From DAOTXR01 sp034435375 (GTDB taxonomy: Bacteria; Chloroflexota; Anaerolineae; Aggregatilineales; UBA3940), in the NCBI GenBank assembly GCA_034435375.1, contig DAOTXR010000043.1, positions 62,001-126,000 on the forward strand: DNA of 64,000 bases. The letters are read 5' to 3'. Positions 1 through 7,985 of this stretch are shown here, one piece after another; position 1 is the stretch's first letter, and each line of letters opens with the position of its first letter. The notes beneath the pieces were generated by a model. The model did not search any database and was not told the origin of the DNA. It worked only from the letters and a program-made list of their open reading frames with translations. The position numbers were made by a program, and so were the translations under genes.

Positions 1-1689
1 CTCCAGCGACTCCAGATCAACAGCGGTGGTCTCAGCATCCACCTCGCAGGTCTGCTCGTCGCAGGCTTGAGCCTCAATAGCTGCCTCGAACTCCGCAGAG
101 CCAACCAGGGTCAGGGGCTGCGGGGTAGGCATCGCCTGGGGCCGGATGTTGAGCATGACGTGGGCCCAATTCACGGCCTGGTTGGTCATCACCTCAGCCA
201 TGGCCATGCCCCACAGCCCATCGAAAAAGATGTGCGACTGGTCGAAGATGATGCTGCTGGTAGTGCGCATGATGGTCAGCGGATGGTCACCAACACCACG
301 TCGGGCCAGCCGGCGCAGCACACCCAGTGGCAGAGCACGATCCTGAGGATCCCAGTTGACCAAGATAGGCGCGTCGGCCAGGTCGTCGAGGGCTGCGCGA
401 GTTGACTCGGGCAGCAGAGAGCGCAGGCGCTCCTGCTGCCCACGCCGGGCCTCGACCAGGCGCAAGTCGACGTTGGAGGCCGAAGGAGGGCGCTGAGCAT
501 GGACGATAGCTTCGACACGGCCCTTCACACGAGCCGGATCGACAGGAGCCAAGTAGCCGACTGGCTGGCTGGAGCGGTTGCGGTCAACGCGGTAGAGCCA
601 GCCACCCTGCAATGCTAGCGGTTTGCCCTGCTGATCGAGGGGTTGGCCTTCCGAGTTGAACTTGAGGGGCCACGAGCTGCCATCCATATTGAAGGCCAGC
701 GGATGGCCCTGGCTGTCGCGGGCGCAGATGCCGAACAGGTAGATGTGGCCACGCCAGATCAGGCCAACTCTGGCCTGCCACAGGGGAACCGCAACGCGAT
801 CATCACGGAAGCGCCCCGGCTTCAGGGTAGCCAACAGGCTCATCTGACGCTGGAAAGGTTCCTGTTCCTGGCGAGACAACTCCTCCAGGCGCTGACCAAG
901 CTCAATTACGGCGTCAGTGGGCAGCAGTTCGATATAAGACTTGATAAAGGTGTCGAAGGCATTGCGACGAGCCTCAGCGTAGGACATTCCCGCCAGCGTC
1001 TGATAGGGACGGGCAGACTGCCAGCTTCGCAGCAACGCATTGAAGGGCGGCTTATCCGCCAGGTTTGCACGCGCAGCAGCCTCGCGGATGAGACGGAGGG
1101 TAGTCCACTCCGTCCACAGTGAGCTGTTGAGACCATCGGTATCGAATAAGGTATAGATGGCCGTCATGAGCCAGGCTGAGATGTCATCGACCAGGGAGGC
1201 ATTCTGAGGGCGCTTTTGATGATAGGCAATGGTCTCGTTAGTGTGTCTTCCGGTATCCTCGCGCAGACCAAATTGAAGATAGAACTGCCAGGTCCCCTCC
1301 GGGAAGGCTTCTGAGGTGTCTTTGCCTGCCAAGCGGAGAATCATCTGATAAGCCGAGAGAACGACCGCCGGGCCGCCAATCAGGACACTATACAGGCCCT
1401 GAGGTACCAGGTTAGCCCCCTGAAACAGGGCGTTAATGTCGTCATCCGCACGCTTGCGGGTAATTTTGCGGCCTTTAAGAGCAATCAGACCGGCCAGGAT
1501 CAGGCCGGGAAGGTTGCCCGCCGGGAAAATGTCGGCGATCTCTTCCTTCAGCTCAACAACCTCTGGGAGAGCCAAGGTGGAGAGGCGAGACAGGGTGCGA
1601 TCATCTACCTGGTTGAGACTAATCAGCGTGACCTGGCTGCTCGCCTTCAGGTCAGCTTCGGATGTACGCGAGGTGCTTAGGTCAGACAT
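1..1689 (-). CDS. Unrecognised large protein, C-terminus off the left edge
   Basis: An open frame runs without a stop from an ATG at 1689 down to base 1, giving at least 563 residues; the end lies outside the window. I do not recognise the family. Residues about 60-130 contain apolar, possibly membrane-associated stretches around NLPGLILAGLIALKG and GLYSVLIGGPAVVLSAYQM. Near residue 486 there is H-I-F-F-D-G, which fits the HxxxDG motif of CoA-dependent acyltransferase/condensation enzymes, preceded by a short beta-like stretch; this is only a motif hint. The only start with reasonable context is the ATG at 1689, and its Shine-Dalgarno site is weak. The kinase-like gene lies 148 bases upstream in the same direction, so they may be co-transcribed. 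Heptanucleotide repeats occupy the gap. Confidence 0.75.
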   Translation of the reverse strand, partial: MSDLSTSRTSEADLKASSQVTLISLNQVDDRTLSRLSTLALPEVVELKEEIADIFPAGNLPGLILAGLIALKGRKITRKRADDDINALFQGANLVPQGLYSVLIGGPAVVLSAYQMILRLAGKDTSEAFPEGTWQFYLQFGLREDTGRHTNETIAYHQKRPQNASLVDDISAWLMTAIYTLFDTDGLNSSLWTEWTTLRLIREAAARANLADKPPFNALLRSWQSARPYQTLAGMSYAEARRNAFDTFIKSYIELLPTDAVIELGQRLEELSRQEQEPFQRQMSLLATLKPGRFRDDRVAVPLWQARVGLIWRGHIYLFGICARDSQGHPLAFNMDGSSWPLKFNSEGQPLDQQGKPLALQGGWLYRVDRNRSSQPVGYLAPVDPARVKGRVEAIVHAQRPPSASNVDLRLVEARRGQQERLRSLLPESTRAALDDLADAPILVNWDPQDRALPLGVLRRLARRGVGDHPLTIMRTTSSIIFDQSHIFFDGLWGMAMAEVMTNQAVNWAHVMLNIRPQAMPTPQPLTLVGSAEFEAAIEAQACDEQTCEVDAETTAVDLESLE

Positions 1690-1699
1690 AGATTCGCTT

Positions 1700-1727
1700 T
1701 CAGCCTTCAACAATCAGCTTTCAGCTT
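1700..1727. repeat. Heptanucleotide direct repeat tract
   Basis: Four head-to-tail 7-base units are visible: TCAGCCT, TCAACAA, TCAGCTT, TCAGCTT. They sit directly upstream of the start of the partial gene at the left edge. Related units occur near 6776 and 25178. Confidence 0.6.
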
Positions 1728-1837
1728 GTGAATACCTCTAAAGGGACCATCATTGGCTGCTGTAGGAATATTGTAGAGTCGATTGGGCGCCAAGTCACTG
1801 AGGATTTACTCCCATTCGTCCTCTGCCTGGCTCACTG

Positions 1838-4285
1838 TTAGCCGACAGCAGCCAGGGTCTCCTGCATCCATTCCAGCGCCCGCTGCAACTGGAACGATAA
1901 CGTGACAGTCAGCAGGCCGGTACGGCTCTGGTCCTCCAGGCGAGCCTGGCGTTGGAGGATTAACGACCAGGCCATGCCATTATCACCAGTCTGGAAAGCG
2001 TCACGGAGGGCTTCCAGCGCCACGCCCCACTCGTCAAGTGTGGCACGGTCGTTGCTGGGATCCCGGCGCGCCGCCTCGATCACATCGAGCAACGCCTGGG
2101 AGAGATCGAGCGGCGTGAGCACGATGCCGCTCTCAGGCGAGGGACGCTTGGTGTTCAGAACACAACGAAAGCCCAAATCGTCGCCAGTGGCAGTGGGCTG
2201 CGCCCAGTTGCGCACTGATCCGAGCAGGAGCAACGACTCGTTGTACCAACCGCCGCCGCGCGTCACGCGGTAAGTGCCCGTCAGCGGCCCGGCAGGATCG
2301 AGCGGAACACCGCTGCGCTGATAGTAATCGGCAGCGTACCAGTCCGCGACCCACTCCCACACACTACCAGCCATGTCAAGCACCCCGTAGGCGCTGGCTC
2401 CATCCGGGTGCGACCCAACCGGGGCAGTGCCCAGGAAAGTGCTGCCCCGATATTGGGCCAGGTCTGCCGTGGGTGGGTTGTTGCCCCATGGGTAGAGACG
2501 GGGTTGCTCCAGCAGCGGGTCCCAAGTGGCAGCCTTTTCCCACTGAGCCTCAGTGGGCAAGCCAATCGACTCGCCGGTTTGCTGGGCCAGCCACAGACAA
2601 TACGTGACAGCAAACGAATGGCGGACATAGATTACGGGATAATTGGCAAAGTCAGGATCGTCGATGAAGCGCGTGCGGACTGGCGGCGGGCACAGGCCAC
2701 TTGCCATACACTGGGCGTACTGGGCGTTTGTGACCTCAGTGCGGTCAATCCAGAAGTCGCTGAGCATGACGGTGTGCTGTGGGCGGGCATCCTCCTTGCG
2801 GGCGCGGTCATTGGTGCCCATCAGGAAGGTGCCCGCCGGGACAAACTGGAGAACTGCGCCGTCGACCACGCGGTAGGCGCTGCTGCCCACACCCAGAGGT
2901 GTGAATTCAAGGGGCTGAATCGGCGTGGCGCTAGCCGCCTCGAGCGGAGTAGGGGTCGGAATGGGCGTCAAGGTGGGTGGGCGGGTAGGAGTGACAGTCG
3001 GTCTGGAGGTGGGAGTCGGCGCAACATCTTCGACAGCAGCGGATCGGCGCGGCGCAAGGGTGGGCAGGGCCACAGAAATATGGATCACGCCCAGAGTATT
3101 TAATAGAAAAGCCAGCGCCCCGAGCAGGAGCAGAACGACGATGACTACGACAATCGAACGTCCCCAGCGGGACACGAACTCGCGGCGGCGCTCACGACGC
3201 TGGGCACGCCGTGCGGCGCGAGCGATGGCACGTTCCTCGCGCCTGATCCGCTCCCGCTCCTCACGCTCCTGGCGTTTGATGCGCTTGTGTTCCTCGCGCA
3301 GGCGGCGCTTCTCGCGACGCTCCTCAGCAGGCGACAACCCGCGTCGGACGACGACTCGCTCGGCAGTTGGGCGACGGGCGACAGGCAACTTCTCACCGCC
3401 CCCCTCAAGGGATGGAGGCGGCCCAGGCCGGGGCGCGGTTTCGGGATGGTAAGCCTGCTCAAGCGCCACCGCCAGCCGCATGGCACGCGAGAAGCGATCT
3501 TTGGGCGACTTGGATAGCGCTTTCTGCACGACCAGCGCGACCGGCTGCGGAATGTCCTCATTGAGCAGACGCGGATCGGGGACCGCGTCGTGCAGGTCGC
3601 GGAGCGCCATGTCGATATCCGAACCAGGCTCGTAAGGGCGCTGACCCGTGAGCAACTCATAAAGGACGACGCCCAGCGAGTAGATGTCGCTTGCCGGCGT
3701 GGCAGCACGAGCATCCTCGCGCAGTTCGGGGGCCATATAGTCTGGCAGGTTAAACCCGACGGGTACCCCAGCGACATCAGCAGCGCGACTGTAAAGCAGC
3801 GAGAGGCCAAAGTCAGCCAGGATGGCCTGGCCGCTGCGGGTGATATTGATAGTGTAGGGCGTTACAGCGCGATGAAGGACACCTTGACTATGAGCATAGT
3901 CGAGAGCCGCGCCGATCTGTCGGACGATGAAGGTGATATCGTCCGGTTCCAGGGTGCGCTCACCGGTACGAACTCCCTCGATTACGTCGGCGAGGGTCAT
4001 GGCTTCAACGTAATCCATCACCACGTAGTGGCCGCCCTCGGCCTGCCCGAAGTCGTAGACGCGGACGATGTTGGGATGGTGCAGAGCGACAATGGCCTTG
4101 GCTTCCCGGCGGAAGCGGGCGTTAAAAACCGGGTCATCGGGCAGGTGGCGTCCGACGATCTTGATCAGCACATGCCGATCCAGCGCCGGTTGGAAGCCCT
4201 TGAACATCTCGGTGAGGTCGTCGGCGGCAATAAGCTCGGCGATCTCATAAGGGCCGAGCTTGCGTCCAATCAGGTCACTGGCCAC
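1838..4285 (-). CDS. Ser/Thr pseudokinase with membrane span and external FGE-sulfatase-type domain
   Basis: Residues 10-275 have the protein kinase fold: K42 in VLIKIV, E61, D158-F-G, A185-P-E and the DIYSLGVVLYELLTG helix. The glycine-rich loop is absent (IAADDLTEMFKG), and the HRDxKPxN loop reads HRAVTPYT (138-145), losing the catalytic Asp, Lys and Asn. It is therefore probably catalytically dead. An Arg/Glu-rich helix (about 318-370), a membrane span (377-401) and a Thr/Pro stalk (about 420-455) follow. The rest (about 480-730) is a formylglycine-generating-enzyme-type domain with FxMG, EVTNAQY, WEWVADWY, RGGGW and GFR motifs. The FGE part would be outside the cell. The longest frame starts at a TTG at 4324 without a ribosome site; I chose the GTG at 4285 because AGAGG sits six bases before it. 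A TATACT-like hexamer at 4330-4335 also favours the later start. Confidence 0.88.
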   Translation of the reverse strand: MASDLIGRKLGPYEIAELIAADDLTEMFKGFQPALDRHVLIKIVGRHLPDDPVFNARFRREAKAIVALHHPNIVRVYDFGQAEGGHYVVMDYVEAMTLADVIEGVRTGERTLEPDDITFIVRQIGAALDYAHSQGVLHRAVTPYTINITRSGQAILADFGLSLLYSRAADVAGVPVGFNLPDYMAPELREDARAATPASDIYSLGVVLYELLTGQRPYEPGSDIDMALRDLHDAVPDPRLLNEDIPQPVALVVQKALSKSPKDRFSRAMRLAVALEQAYHPETAPRPGPPPSLEGGGEKLPVARRPTAERVVVRRGLSPAEERREKRRLREEHKRIKRQEREERERIRREERAIARAARRAQRRERRREFVSRWGRSIVVVIVVLLLLGALAFLLNTLGVIHISVALPTLAPRRSAAVEDVAPTPTSRPTVTPTRPPTLTPIPTPTPLEAASATPIQPLEFTPLGVGSSAYRVVDGAVLQFVPAGTFLMGTNDRARKEDARPQHTVMLSDFWIDRTEVTNAQYAQCMASGLCPPPVRTRFIDDPDFANYPVIYVRHSFAVTYCLWLAQQTGESIGLPTEAQWEKAATWDPLLEQPRLYPWGNNPPTADLAQYRGSTFLGTAPVGSHPDGASAYGVLDMAGSVWEWVADWYAADYYQRSGVPLDPAGPLTGTYRVTRGGGWYNESLLLLGSVRNWAQPTATGDDLGFRCVLNTKRPSPESGIVLTPLDLSQALLDVIEAARRDPSNDRATLDEWGVALEALRDAFQTGDNGMAWSLILQRQARLEDQSRTGLLTVTLSFQLQRALEWMQETLAAVG

Positions 4286-4397
4286 GAGTTTCCTCTTCAG
4301 ATCGATGGGCAGAATCGGTGCCAAGTCAAAGTATAGTGAAGTGAAGACGGGTTCGCCAGCGAAAAGCCCTTTTGGGCAACCAATATGACAAACGGAA

Positions 4398-4423
4398 ACA
4401 GGGCAGCCGGCGCGCAGCCCTGT
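4398..4423. repeat. Short inverted repeat
   Basis: The arms ACAGGGC and GCCCTGT flank a 12-base loop. The right edge continues as TGTCCAGA, so that CCTGTTGTCCAGA is shared with the hairpin at 43522-43549. There is no T-run, so a terminator role is uncertain. Confidence 0.45.
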
Positions 4424-4658
4424 TGTCCAGAGGGAAAAGGAGGTCGTCCCAATGAGGAGGTTCTACTACTGCTATACTACCACACCACGCTTATACAATA
4501 GCCGAGGTAAATTAAGGAATAACTATGGCATGGTTAAGATTGGCTTAAATGTTTCCATGAAGCCCGAGGTTTTGTGCAAGCGCTAGCCAGTCGCGATCGG
4601 CAGTCACACGATACGGCACCAGGCAGAGGACGATCTCGACGGAGCTAGACAGCAGACA

Positions 4659-4700
4659 CAAGACAGGGCCCTGGGGGATTGCCCCAATGGCCCTGCCTTG
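4659..4700. repeat. Long GC-rich inverted repeat
   Basis: The stem is built from CAAG/CTTG, AGGGCC/GGCCCT and TGGGG/CCCCA with small bulges and a five-base loop (gattg). It lies downstream of the coiled-coil gene and upstream of the kinase-like gene on the minus strand. No T-run follows in either direction, so a structured RNA leader or a protein-binding site is as likely as a terminator. Confidence 0.5.
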
Positions 4701-4794
4701 CACACACGAGGTATCACACATAGATAATCGACTTTCATTGTCCATTAATGTGGTTAACGTCAGATTATGGACCTGTTAAGAGTGATTTAAATGT

Positions 4795-4828
4795 TTTGCG
4801 AAAAGCAATTCAAATTGCTTTTCGCAAA
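4795..4828. repeat. Perfect 16-bp inverted repeat with 2-base loop
   Basis: TTTGCGAAAAGCAATT and its exact reverse complement are separated by CA. It begins 38 bases past the stop of the coiled-coil gene on the minus strand. It could be that gene's transcript end, but it is AT-rich and lacks a clean T-run. Confidence 0.6.
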
Positions 4829-4866
4829 GCCTGAGGTTGCTCTGAAAGTGTCTCCCAAATCTCAGA

Positions 4867-5172
4867 TCAGAGCTGATCGGTCCAGGCATCCGACTCGTCC
4901 TGCTCGTAAACATCATCGGCATCACCGTTGCCCGTCATAGACATGGTCCCCAAATCAGGCAGATCGTACAGCCAGTCGGGGGGCGGTTCAGGCGGAGCCT
5001 GAGGAGAAGTAGCATCTCTCAGCAACAGGTCAATCTGAGTGGCAAACTGGCGCAGCTCATCAGCCATACGGCCCAGAACCAGCCGCCCTCGACCGTGCAG
5101 CCGGGTGGACCACTGCTCCAATTCCTCAGCCATCTGACGAAGCTCGCGGACTTTGATAGGCCAGTCGATCAT
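4867..5172 (-). CDS. Small coiled-coil protein of unknown function
   Basis: A 101-residue protein. The N-terminal half is a likely amphipathic coiled coil (KVRELRQMAEELEQWSTRL, then a second helix around MADELRQFATQIDLLL). The C-terminal half is Pro-rich and then acidic. There is no signal peptide or membrane span, so it is probably cytoplasmic. I chose the ATG at 5172 because GGAG lies six bases upstream; the ATG at 5184 has no ribosome site. It follows the HEAT-LCP gene by 50 bases and is probably in its operon. I do not recognise a family. Confidence 0.65.
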   Translation of the reverse strand: MIDWPIKVRELRQMAEELEQWSTRLHGRGRLVLGRMADELRQFATQIDLLLRDATSPQAPPEPPPDWLYDLPDLGTMSMTGNGDADDVYEQDESDAWTDQL

Positions 5173-5222
5173 GAGCAACTCCATAGATCGGGGCAGCCGT
5201 ACTAGGGCGTGCAGGGCTGCCT

Positions 5223-6755
5223 CTAATGAACCTCGCCGGCATTGAAGGTCTGCACGAAGCGCCGGATGCCTTCAAAGTCGGGCTGAAGGCGTTCGTAGCC
5301 ATACTCGTCTATGATGGAGGTCATCAGAGTCGGGTCGATGGTCAGGGTGCGGATATGGTCAGAATCGATCGCTCGGCCAATGCACACTAGCATATTGATC
5401 TCAGCAGGGCTGAGATCGGTGAGAACGGATTCCTGCATCGAGCGGATCAGGGCAGGAAGGGAAGGCAATACCTCAGAGCTAAAGACCCGGTCCCGGAGGG
5501 CGAGCATCAGCGCAGTCTGACGATCGATGCGATACAGATCGCTCGAGTTGCCGGGGCGCAGGCGGGCATATTGCAGAGCAGTCGCGCCATCCATATGGTG
5601 CCAACCCATTGCGAAGTACGGATCAGAGCTGTCTGGACTGCCGACCGGTTCCGGCACATACAGATCAATACCACCAACAGCATCGATTCCGGCAGCGAAG
5701 GCATTGAAGTTGGCTACAGCGTAGCGGTCAACCACAACGCCGAAGTTGTAGGCCAGGGTGTCAACAAGCAGGCCCGGCCCGCCACCCGGAACCTGATAGT
5801 GGACACCGTAGGCGAAGGCAGCTTTGATGCGGTTGGCGGGGATGCCGTGCACATCCATGCCGGGGATGGGCACCCACAGATCGCGCGGGATGGCCAACAC
5901 CGTCGCAGACGGTGTGACGAAGTCAATGCGCGCCACGCGGATCACGTCGGCGGCTCCTGTCTCGTAACCGCCTAAAGGCGTGTCTAGGCCCGCCACCAGC
6001 ACAAACAGCACCGGAGGGCCGCCACAGCGCGGCGGGGCCGCCGGGATAGGAGAGGGGAGGGGAGTAGCGAGGATAACGCCCGCCGGCGCAACGGTACGAT
6101 CCGAGAGGCGGGGACCTAGAGGTCGGTTCCACATCCACAACCCGGTCCCGGCCAGCACAGCCACAAGGGCGATCAGCCCGCCGAGGACCCAGCCCAGGGC
6201 GCGACGGCGCGGGTGCCGTCTACGGCGGGCCGATGGCAGGCGAGAGGTTAAAGCAGGCTCTGCGCTGGGCGGCCCAGCCATCCAATGGGGGGACATCTCC
6301 ATCTGCGAGTGGGTCTGCCGGAGCAGCGACAAAGCCCTTTCGACCGCCTGCCGCACGTAGGGGTGGGGATCCTGGGCAGCAGCCAGCAGACCAGGCAGAG
6401 CGGCAGGGTCACCCAAGCGACCCAATGCCCTGGCCGCCGCACAGCGCACAGCCGGATCGGGATCGTGGAGGATACGCAGCAGACCGGACATCGCACGGGG
6501 ATCGGCAAGATCAGCCAGGGCCGTAGCGACAGCCTGACGAACGCCGGGGTCGGGATCGACGAGGACAGCAAGCAGAGACGGCACAACGCTCGGGTCGCCG
6601 ACCTGGCCAAGTGCAGAGACAGCCACACGCCGGACAGGCGGATCGGAATCCTGAAGCGCAGTCAGCAGCTCTGGAAGGGCAGCCACATCCCTGGACCAGC
6701 CCAACGACTCGAGCCGGGAGATGCGGCGGTCAGGGTCATCAAGCGGGGTAGACAT
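5223..6755 (-). CDS. HEAT-repeat / LytR-CpsA-Psr (LCP) fusion membrane protein
   Basis: Residues 20-150 hold four HEAT (PBS-lyase type) repeats with the recurring pattern DPxPxVRxAAxxALGxLGDP. An Arg-rich segment (177-186) precedes a single membrane span (about 187-208). Residues 247-420 are an LCP domain with FVLVAGLD, D270, R276, IPRDLWVPIP (R291, D292), R309, YARLR and RIDRQ. Known LCP proteins transfer glycans from a polyprenyl-pyrophosphate carrier onto the wall, so this could attach the glycan made by the neighbouring cluster. The HEAT part would lie in the cytoplasm and may bind a partner; that architecture is unusual. The ATG at 6755 is preferred because GAGG stands six bases before it. 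It follows the GT4 gene by 27 bases. Confidence 0.9.
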   Translation of the reverse strand: MSTPLDDPDRRISRLESLGWSRDVAALPELLTALQDSDPPVRRVAVSALGQVGDPSVVPSLLAVLVDPDPGVRQAVATALADLADPRAMSGLLRILHDPDPAVRCAAARALGRLGDPAALPGLLAAAQDPHPYVRQAVERALSLLRQTHSQMEMSPHWMAGPPSAEPALTSRLPSARRRRHPRRRALGWVLGGLIALVAVLAGTGLWMWNRPLGPRLSDRTVAPAGVILATPLPSPIPAAPPRCGGPPVLFVLVAGLDTPLGGYETGAADVIRVARIDFVTPSATVLAIPRDLWVPIPGMDVHGIPANRIKAAFAYGVHYQVPGGGPGLLVDTLAYNFGVVVDRYAVANFNAFAAGIDAVGGIDLYVPEPVGSPDSSDPYFAMGWHHMDGATALQYARLRPGNSSDLYRIDRQTALMLALRDRVFSSEVLPSLPALIRSMQESVLTDLSPAEINMLVCIGRAIDSDHIRTLTIDPTLMTSIIDEYGYERLQPDFEGIRRFVQTFNAGEVH

Positions 6756-6775
6756 GCACATCCTCAGACAGGCAA

Positions 6776-6789
6776 TCAGCCATCAGCCG
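6776..6789. repeat. Two-unit heptanucleotide repeat
   Basis: TCAGCCA followed directly by TCAGCCG. The second unit contains the TGA stop (read on the minus strand) of the GT4 gene. It is the same motif as at 1700 and 25178. Confidence 0.45.
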
Positions 6790-7985
6790 CCAACAGCGAG
6801 TCTGTCATCCGTGCGCAACTCAGTGTTCCAGGCAGCACGCAGGCGTGCGCCGATCTCGTCGCCCCAGTGCTCAAGCGAGTAAGCCAGCGCCATCTGGCGG
6901 GCCGAACGAGCTATCGCTGCCAGCCGATCGGGGTCGGCGCACAGGCCAAACACTGCCTGAGCTATTGTCCCTGGTTTTACATCGAGCAGCAAACAGCCAT
7001 GGCGGTCACCGATCAACTGAGCCAGCACCGAGACAGGAGTTGTCACGACTGGAAGACCGCAGGCCAGGGCTTCGTGGACAGCTTTGGGGAAACCCTCATC
7101 CGACTGGGTGGGAAATACGAACAGATGCGACATCACCAGAACATCAAGCACCTGGCGGTGAGAAAGCCAGCCGTGGAAGGTCACCGCCTGGTCTATGCCC
7201 AGTTCGAAAGCCAGCGCGCGCAGGCGAGACTCGTCGCTGCCGCTGCCAACGACATCGAGCGTGGCGGCAGGAAACCTGCTGCGGATTAGCGGCAGAGCAC
7301 GGATGATGGCCTGGATATTCTTGGCTGGCTCAAGGCGGCTGACAGTCACCAGACGGAGAGGTTGGCCAGGTCGCCAGGCGGGTGCAGACGGCAGGGAGCG
7401 GAGCTGTGAGTCGGTGAGGGTTGTGGCGAAGATCCACGTGATCGCTGGGTTGCGGCTAGAAGGCGGCGTGGACGATCCACCGGTGGCCATCACAACATTG
7501 CGGCCTCCGGCAATGCGTTCCAGCTGCCACAGCCAGAAGCGCTGGGCGAGCGTATCGGTGCGGCCCCACGTGCCGCAGTAACGAACAAACAGCGGCTTAC
7601 CGAGACAAAGGGCTATCCACAGGCCAAACGTACCGATATCACCCGGAATCGGCGTATGGACAGCATCAGCACGCCAGACATGGCGAGAGAGAGACAGGCT
7701 ATGGCGTATCAGCCAGGGAACCAGGGCAAGTTTGCGGACCCAACCGGCGCCGCGTGGCACACTCAGTGGAGCGACTTGCAAGTTGTGGCCTTCAAGCGGA
7801 GCGCCACCGCTAGACGAGCGGCGCGAGTCGCAGGGGAGAACCAGGGTGGTTGAGTCGAAAAGATTGGAGAGGGCAGCCATCTGGAAAGGAAAGCCGCCGT
7901 CGGTGGCATACCCTGAGGGCGATTCGTCTGACGGCCAGCATATCTTGTGGGAGATCACCACAAGGTCCACTGCCGCTGCCCTCAC
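6783..7985 (-). CDS. GT4-family glycosyltransferase
   Basis: A 400-residue GT-B enzyme. The donor-binding C-terminal half (from about 205) shows LRLVTVSRLEPAKN, DVVGSGSDE, VTFHGWLS, FPTQSDEGFPKAVHEALACG and PVV, the usual GT4 signature with the E-x7-E motif. The acceptor half shows HTPIPGDIG. It would add a sugar from a nucleotide donor to a lipid-linked glycan at the inner membrane face. It starts with GTG, which overlaps the TGA of the sulfotransferase gene by four bases (GTGA), so the two are probably translationally coupled. The acceptor and sugar cannot be told from sequence. Confidence 0.88.
   Translation of the reverse strand: MRAAAVDLVVISHKICWPSDESPSGYATDGGFPFQMAALSNLFDSTTLVLPCDSRRSSSGGAPLEGHNLQVAPLSVPRGAGWVRKLALVPWLIRHSLSLSRHVWRADAVHTPIPGDIGTFGLWIALCLGKPLFVRYCGTWGRTDTLAQRFWLWQLERIAGGRNVVMATGGSSTPPSSRNPAITWIFATTLTDSQLRSLPSAPAWRPGQPLRLVTVSRLEPAKNIQAIIRALPLIRSRFPAATLDVVGSGSDESRLRALAFELGIDQAVTFHGWLSHRQVLDVLVMSHLFVFPTQSDEGFPKAVHEALACGLPVVTTPVSVLAQLIGDRHGCLLLDVKPGTIAQAVFGLCADPDRLAAIARSARQMALAYSLEHWGDEIGARLRAAWNTELRTDDRLAVGG

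Larger units (their letters stand above)
4325..4866. other. AT-rich intergenic region with several hairpins
   Basis: This stretch has no convincing gene. It contains three separate inverted repeats (listed on their own) and an imperfect direct duplication: 4533-4575 (gttaagattggcttaaatgt...gaagcccgaggt) resembles 4775-4840 (gttaagagtgatttaaatgt...aaagcctgaggt), except that the second copy carries a hairpin in the middle. It is clearly richer in A and T than its neighbours. It must hold the promoter of the kinase-like gene and the end of the coiled-coil gene transcript, both minus strand. Confidence 0.7.

Noticed and set aside
2925..3452. Plus-strand ORFs opposite the kinase-like gene, and similar frames elsewhere
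   Set aside because: They are antisense shadows of well-supported genes; low-complexity Arg/Ser/Gly composition fits the complement of the high-GC codons.
4545..4745. 66-residue minus-strand ORF
   Set aside because: It has no ribosome site, no family look, and crosses the large hairpin at 4659-4700; more likely a chance frame in intergenic DNA.
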